From Enterobacteriaceae bacterium RIT693 (GTDB taxonomy: Bacteria; Pseudomonadota; Gammaproteobacteria; Enterobacterales; Enterobacteriaceae): a stretch of DNA of 64,000 bases. This document shows positions 60,004 to 64,000 of the stretch, piece by piece (the first letter of the stretch is position 1; each line of letters starts with the position of its first letter). Location of the stretch: NCBI GenBank assembly GCA_009668225.1, contig WJYK01000002.1, forward strand, positions 1-64,000. Reading direction: 5' to 3'. The notes under the pieces were generated by a model, which was given only the letters and a program-made list of their open reading frames with translations, searched no databases and was not told the DNA's origin. The position numbers and the translations under genes are program-made.

Positions 60004-61491
60004 TTATGAATCACTAATGTGCGACGTCGCGATAGCTTCGGTCGCATTTGTACTTGCGCTGGTCTTATTGCGTCCCTGCCGCTTTGACAGATACAAATTC
60101 TTATCCGCTTCAGGGATAAGCTTGTTAAACGTCGCTTCCAGCGTATTTTCCCCCAACGTTGCTTCGGCAAGGCCAATACTCACGGTAATAAATAACGACT
60201 GCTGATCGTAGTGAAAGCGATTCAACTCAATGGTTTTACGGATCTGCTCGGCGATGTCAAAACCCTGCCTTGGGTCGCGGGTTCGGCAAACCACGACAAA
60301 TTCTTCCCCGCCAATACGCGCGACCATTCCCCGGTCACCCACGGTCTCCAGCACCCGAGCGGCAAAGGAAGCCAGTACGGCATCACCGCATTCATGGCCC
60401 CAGCTGTCGTTGATGCGCTTGAAGAAATCAATATCCAGCAGCATCACACACAGCAGCGTCTGAGCACTGGCGGTTTGTTTTTGCTGACGGGTTCTGCGCT
60501 TAAGCGCTTCGAACAGGCCAGATCGGGAATACACGCCGGTAAGGTAGTCGTAGTCAGCCCGCAGTGACGTCTGCTTAATCAGTTGATTAATAGCATCCAC
60601 GCTGATGGATACGATCAGTGGACAAATGGCAATGGTTGCAATCCCCAGACGTGCGGAGAACATCTGATCGACCAACAGCAATGGTTGATCGGAATGGAGA
60701 TTAATCGCCGCATGGGCAACCAGCACAATCTCCACTGCCCCGGTGATAAGCGTTAACAGTGCGGTCACCGGAAGTGGATAACGAATGGCGCACCAGATAA
60801 GCGCCGGCAGCGGAAACGCGAGGCTGCCGGCTCCGCCGATAATGATGGCCGTACAGACCGCGATAACCACGGCAAACAGGGGGTATAAATCAGAAGGTAT
60901 AATGCCGGAAAACTTACGCCATGAAGGCAGACTTGCGGTGAGCAAGCACGGTAGCATCAACACACCGGTAGAAAATTGCTCGCTAACCCAGTCGGCGTAT
61001 AGCGGCATAAACTTTTCGTGATAATCCCCGTGGATACCCAACGAACCGACGGCCCCAAATAGCGAGGATAATATGGCGGCAATCAGCGAGAAATTAAAAA
61101 TATTAAAAGCATTTAGCGCCCAATTGCTCTCGTCCATATTACGAGAATAACGTAACAATAAACGCGCAGCGGTTATGATAAAGACCATGTTGGAGAAGTT
61201 GATGATCGTTGACTGCCACCCCCACTGCGTGGTGAAAGCGTCATACACCAGCATTGCCGCATAACATATAAAATAGTAAACGGCCTTATTTAGCCAGGGG
61301 TTGCGCACAAAGATTGCGGCCAGCACCGCATTCAGTGGCCAAAATAACGACAGGTCGTTAACCAGCCTTAGCGACGCCCCAAAGAAGTAAAATAGCGTGG
61401 TGAGAACAAAAACACTGATAGCATTTAACAGCATCTTTTCTGGGGAAAAAAATAAAATCTTGGGTCGATTAACGATGCTATCCTGGTTCAT
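60004..61491 (-). CDS. membrane diguanylate cyclase (MASE1-like sensor, GGDEF)
   Basis: A 495-residue protein with about eight N-terminal membrane helices (about 20-300, MASE1-like, FWPLNAVLAAIF) and a C-terminal GGDEF domain with the active motif RIGGEEF. It makes cyclic di-GMP in response to an unknown membrane signal. No inhibitory RxxD motif was seen with certainty. First of three GGDEF genes on the minus strand; the group is unlike the single dgc gene neighbourhoods in E. coli. Confidence 0.83.
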   Translation of the reverse strand: MNQDSIVNRPKILFFSPEKMLLNAISVFVLTTLFYFFGASLRLVNDLSLFWPLNAVLAAIFVRNPWLNKAVYYFICYAAMLVYDAFTTQWGWQSTIINFSNMVFIITAARLLLRYSRNMDESNWALNAFNIFNFSLIAAILSSLFGAVGSLGIHGDYHEKFMPLYADWVSEQFSTGVLMLPCLLTASLPSWRKFSGIIPSDLYPLFAVVIAVCTAIIIGGAGSLAFPLPALIWCAIRYPLPVTALLTLITGAVEIVLVAHAAINLHSDQPLLLVDQMFSARLGIATIAICPLIVSISVDAINQLIKQTSLRADYDYLTGVYSRSGLFEALKRRTRQQKQTASAQTLLCVMLLDIDFFKRINDSWGHECGDAVLASFAARVLETVGDRGMVARIGGEEFVVVCRTRDPRQGFDIAEQIRKTIELNRFHYDQQSLFITVSIGLAEATLGENTLEATFNKLIPEADKNLYLSKRQGRNKTSASTNATEAIATSHISDS

Positions 61492-61807
61492 ATTTATTCA
61501 TTCACCGTTGAAAATAAATAGCGCCATCAGGTGATTGCGAAATAAGCATTAGCTTAGCATGTTTACTAACACAACAACCCAGGGCATTGAGAGAAAGCGG
61601 AAAATTCACTCAACCAGCTAGCGCACCGCATCAACTATTATCCATAAGGTAAATTTTTGCCACCTCCAGCCCTCGCCTGATGCATGAACAGGATTTGTGG
61701 CTAAAAATTCAGACTTATTGCCAATTAATAATTAGCAGCCTCAGGTTTAACCGATGTTTAAAGTGACTGTCTTATAGTCCCTAAAAGTAGGTTTTCCCGG
61801 AGACGAA
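61492..61807. other. 316-base gap, upstream of the cyclase and the small membrane gene
   Basis: This divergent AT-rich gap probably holds the promoters of the MASE1-like cyclase on one side and the 39-residue gene on the other. No gene or clear repeat was found. Confidence 0.4.
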
Positions 61808-61927
61808 ATGCGCAAAACACCGTGGGCGGAACGATTACTCATCACCGTCATTATGCTAACCGTGCTGGCCACCGTTAGCCTGGTCGGCGTACTATGGCTA
61901 CGCGTACCGGGATTATTACTGCTGTGA
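61808..61927 (+). CDS. 39-residue single-helix membrane protein
   Basis: MRKTPWAERLLITVIMLTVL then ATVSLVGVLWLRVPGLLLL: positively charged start, one long helix. GGAG lies five bases before ATG 61808. It is convergent with glsB, the stops 13 bases apart. Small one-helix proteins of this sort often modulate membrane enzymes; the function is unknown. Confidence 0.6.
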   Translation: MRKTPWAERLLITVIMLTVLATVSLVGVLWLRVPGLLLL

Positions 61928-61940
61928 TCCCATAGTAGGC

Positions 61941-62867
61941 CTAAAAAATAGAACGCCCAATGCGCTGAGAAAAAATTTCCAGCGCGGCTGTTCCCGCCAG
62001 GGAGTTCCCGGAAGCATCCAATTCCGGACACCAGACGGCAATCGACATCTCATTTGGCACATTGGCGATGATTCCTCCACCCACGCCAGACTTCCCCGGT
62101 AAGCCAACGCGATAAGCGAATTCACCCGCGCCGTCATACATCCCGCTGGTCATCATCAGCGCATTAATTTGCCGTGCGTGTTGCGCGGAAATAACAGGCT
62201 CATCGAGATGCAACGCATGCCCCTGCCTGGCGAGGAATAAAAACGTTTTTGCCAGTTCCAGGCAGCTCATTTCCAGCGAGCAGTAATGGAAATAGGTCTG
62301 CAGCACCGTAATGACGTCATTTTCAAAATTGCCAAAAGATTTCATCAGCCAGGCAATAGCGGCATTACGTGCAGAATGCTCAAATTCAGAACGCGCCACG
62401 CGCGTGTCATAGACTAAATCATCCGCGCCAGAAAGCTGGCGAACCACCTCAAGCATTCGTTGCTTAGGTGCGCTGAGGCGCGTTTGCAGCATGTCGCAGA
62501 CCACCAGCGCGCCGGCGTTAATAAACGGGTTGCGGGGTTTGCCCTGCTCCAGTTCAAGCTGCAAGAGGGAATTAAACGGCTGCCCGGAAGGCTCTTTCCC
62601 GACGCGTTGCCAGATTTCATGCTCTTCATAACGCCCCATCGCGAGCGTCAGACTAAGCACTTTAGAAATTGACTGGATAGAGAAACGCTCTGCGGCATCA
62701 CCGGCACTAAAGAATTCGCCGTCAACGGTACAAACGGCAATCCCCAGCTTATTGCCGGGGACTTCTGCCAGCGCAGGAATGTAGTCCGCCACTTTCCCTT
62801 TTCCCAGTAAAGGGCGAACCTGGTCGAGGATCTCTTCCAGTAACTGATTATCTAATTGGACCGGCAC
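61941..62867 (-). CDS. glsB: glutaminase
   Basis: A 308-residue cytosolic glutaminase (serine-dependent beta-lactamase-like fold) that converts glutamine to glutamate and ammonia. It follows E. coli GlsB (YneH) closely: catalytic Ser-x-x-Lys in [23 protein letters not shown], and [20 protein letters not shown]. Length is exactly that of the E. coli enzyme. It stands alone, which is the typical context away from glsA. Confidence 0.95.
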   Translation of the reverse strand: MPVQLDNQLLEEILDQVRPLLGKGKVADYIPALAEVPGNKLGIAVCTVDGEFFSAGDAAERFSIQSISKVLSLTLAMGRYEEHEIWQRVGKEPSGQPFNSLLQLELEQGKPRNPFINAGALVVCDMLQTRLSAPKQRMLEVVRQLSGADDLVYDTRVARSEFEHSARNAAIAWLMKSFGNFENDVITVLQTYFHYCSLEMSCLELAKTFLFLARQGHALHLDEPVISAQHARQINALMMTSGMYDGAGEFAYRVGLPGKSGVGGGIIANVPNEMSIAVWCPELDASGNSLAGTAALEIFSQRIGRSIF

Positions 62868-62936
62868 CGTGCTCTCCTGAGCGATGTGTTAAGCGGCGGC
62901 AGTATATCAGAGCCACGGGCCGATAATAAAACGAAC

Positions 62937-64000
62937 TCAGGCAGTCATCTGGAAGCGAGCAACGGCCCTTTCAAGGCGCTGCGACTCATCCAGCAAACGC
63001 CGGGATGTGTGTGCCGACGCCTTAATCAACAAACCTGTTTGATTAACAGCCTGGTTAAGCGTGGTGACCCGTGTGGTGACATGGTGCACGCTGGCCCCCT
63101 GGTCTACGGAAGCGCTGGAGATTTCATTCAGCAGTCCACTCAGGCGGGTAACCAGCGCGATAACATTTTTCAATTGCGTTTCAAGGTCTGATACCGCCTC
63201 GCTGCCCTGCTCAATGCCCTGCAGTGAATTGTTGATCAGCGTCTGAATATTTCTTGTCGACTGGCTGCTCTGTTTCGCCAGCAGACCAACTTCACGAGTC
63301 ACCACGGCAAATCCTTTTCCCTGATTACCCGCATGAGCGGCTTCAATGGCGGCGTTCAGGGCCAGGATATTGGTCTGGAAGGCGACGTTATCAATCATCG
63401 CCACAATGCCGCGCATCTCCGAAGAACGGGCGACAATATCCTGCATCGACATATTCACCGTATGCATAATCTGGTCGCCGCCGGCAACCATTTCACGCGC
63501 TTCATCAGCGCGCTGATTCGCCTGAATAGCGTACTGGCTGTTTTCCTGTACGCGGGACTCCAGCTCGGTAATATGCAGCGTAACCTTCTCCAGCTCCTGC
63601 TCCTGCTGAGAAGACTGCCTGGACAGCTCATTGTTGCCTTCGGCAAGCTGACCGATGTTGCTCAACAACGTCGCGGACGATTCACGAACCTCCAGCACCA
63701 GTTGCTGAATCCCCTGCTGCATTTCCAGCACGCTGCCGTGCAATTGTTTCATTTCACGATTGATCAGTTTGCGCCCGCTGGGCAATCGGGATAAATCCCC
63801 CGCCGCCATGACATGCAGGTGTTCAATCAGGTTCCGCAGCGGGCGAATAACCCAGCGTGCGACCCCCAACCAGACGGCAATCGCCACCGCCAGTAAAATC
63901 CCCAGCGCAACAATAAACAACGTCTGCGCCTGGCTCAGGCTACTCAGCAATGAGTGGCTGGCCTGCACGGTTTGCTTCTCGCCATCGGTTTGATAGTGTG
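62937..64000 (-). CDS. methyl-accepting chemotaxis protein (partial, 5' end outside)
   Basis: The frame is open to the right edge. It ends with the C-terminal part of a chemoreceptor: a membrane helix (LFIVALGILLAVAIAVWL), HAMP domain (WVIRPLRNLIEHLHVMAAGD), and the hairpin tip with IVAMIDNVAFQTNILALNAA and EAAHAGNQGKGFAVVTREVG. It ends without the NWETF pentapeptide, so methylation may rely on other receptors. The periplasmic ligand domain is not in the window. Confidence 0.92.
   Translation of the reverse strand, partial: HYQTDGEKQTVQASHSLLSSLSQAQTLFIVALGILLAVAIAVWLGVARWVIRPLRNLIEHLHVMAAGDLSRLPSGRKLINREMKQLHGSVLEMQQGIQQLVLEVRESSATLLSNIGQLAEGNNELSRQSSQQEQELEKVTLHITELESRVQENSQYAIQANQRADEAREMVAGGDQIMHTVNMSMQDIVARSSEMRGIVAMIDNVAFQTNILALNAAIEAAHAGNQGKGFAVVTREVGLLAKQSSQSTRNIQTLINNSLQGIEQGSEAVSDLETQLKNVIALVTRLSGLLNEISSASVDQGASVHHVTTRVTTLNQAVNQTGLLIKASAHTSRRLLDESQRLERAVARFQMTA

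Noticed and set aside
1..64000. tRNA or rRNA genes
   Set aside because: No cloverleaf-like or rRNA-like segment was recognised by reading both strands.

Overview
The window is a piece of enterobacterial (Enterobacterales) chromosome close to the replication terminus. maeA, digH, dsbG, glsB and a DgcJ-type cyclase are all recognisable at family level. An exact 28-bp copy of the E. coli XerCD recombination site dif lies at 39476-39503, a perfect MatP site (matS) at 57015-57027, and the order maeA, digH, dif, glsB matches the E. coli terminus as I remember it. The genus cannot be fixed from sequence alone; an Enterobacter/Cedecea/Kosakonia-like enteric is a reasonable guess.

1-4.3 kb: an AT-rich class II (colicin V type) microcin locus. 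It has two related two-helix, immunity-like membrane proteins (one intact, one needing a -1 frameshift), a short double-residue-leader precursor, an HlyD/CvaA-type adaptor and a CvaB-type peptidase ABC exporter that keeps the Cys32/His105/Asp121 triad. 4.3-34 kb: mostly metabolic and accessory genes. These include maeA, a heavy-metal-type two-component pair, oxidoreductases and MFS pumps paired with LysR regulators, a hydroxyaspartate-type dehydratase operon with a DauR-type regulator, a predicted periplasmic Ppx/GppA protein, an ECF sigma factor coupled to a His/Cys-rich membrane protein, a secreted chorismate mutase, digH, and a second leuCD set followed by an internally deleted fumarylacetoacetate-hydrolase gene.

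34-41 kb: cdh, nlpA, then an orphan type III effector/chaperone pair (transglutaminase-like Cys-His-Asp protein plus CesT-type chaperone) preceded by two tiny lipoprotein genes. After these come dif, an IS remnant and a VapBC toxin-antitoxin pair. No secretion apparatus is encoded here. 41-54 kb: an ABC-F protein, a GT9-like glycosyltransferase, DgcJ-like cyclase, FlxA-like protein, a LysR/MFS pair, an orphan LptA-like protein and a 793-residue toxin-like protein whose C-terminus looks like an ADP-ribosyltransferase lacking the usual Glu-x-Glu.

54-64 kb: acetyltransferases, dsbG, an alcohol-dehydrogenase-like gene with one in-frame stop, a truncated LysR gene, three successive GGDEF genes (one with a degenerate motif, one frameshifted), glsB, and the 3' part of a chemotaxis receptor running off the window. 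The region shows the mosaic and gene decay typical of termini: remnants, small orphan genes, toxins and effectors between conserved core genes.
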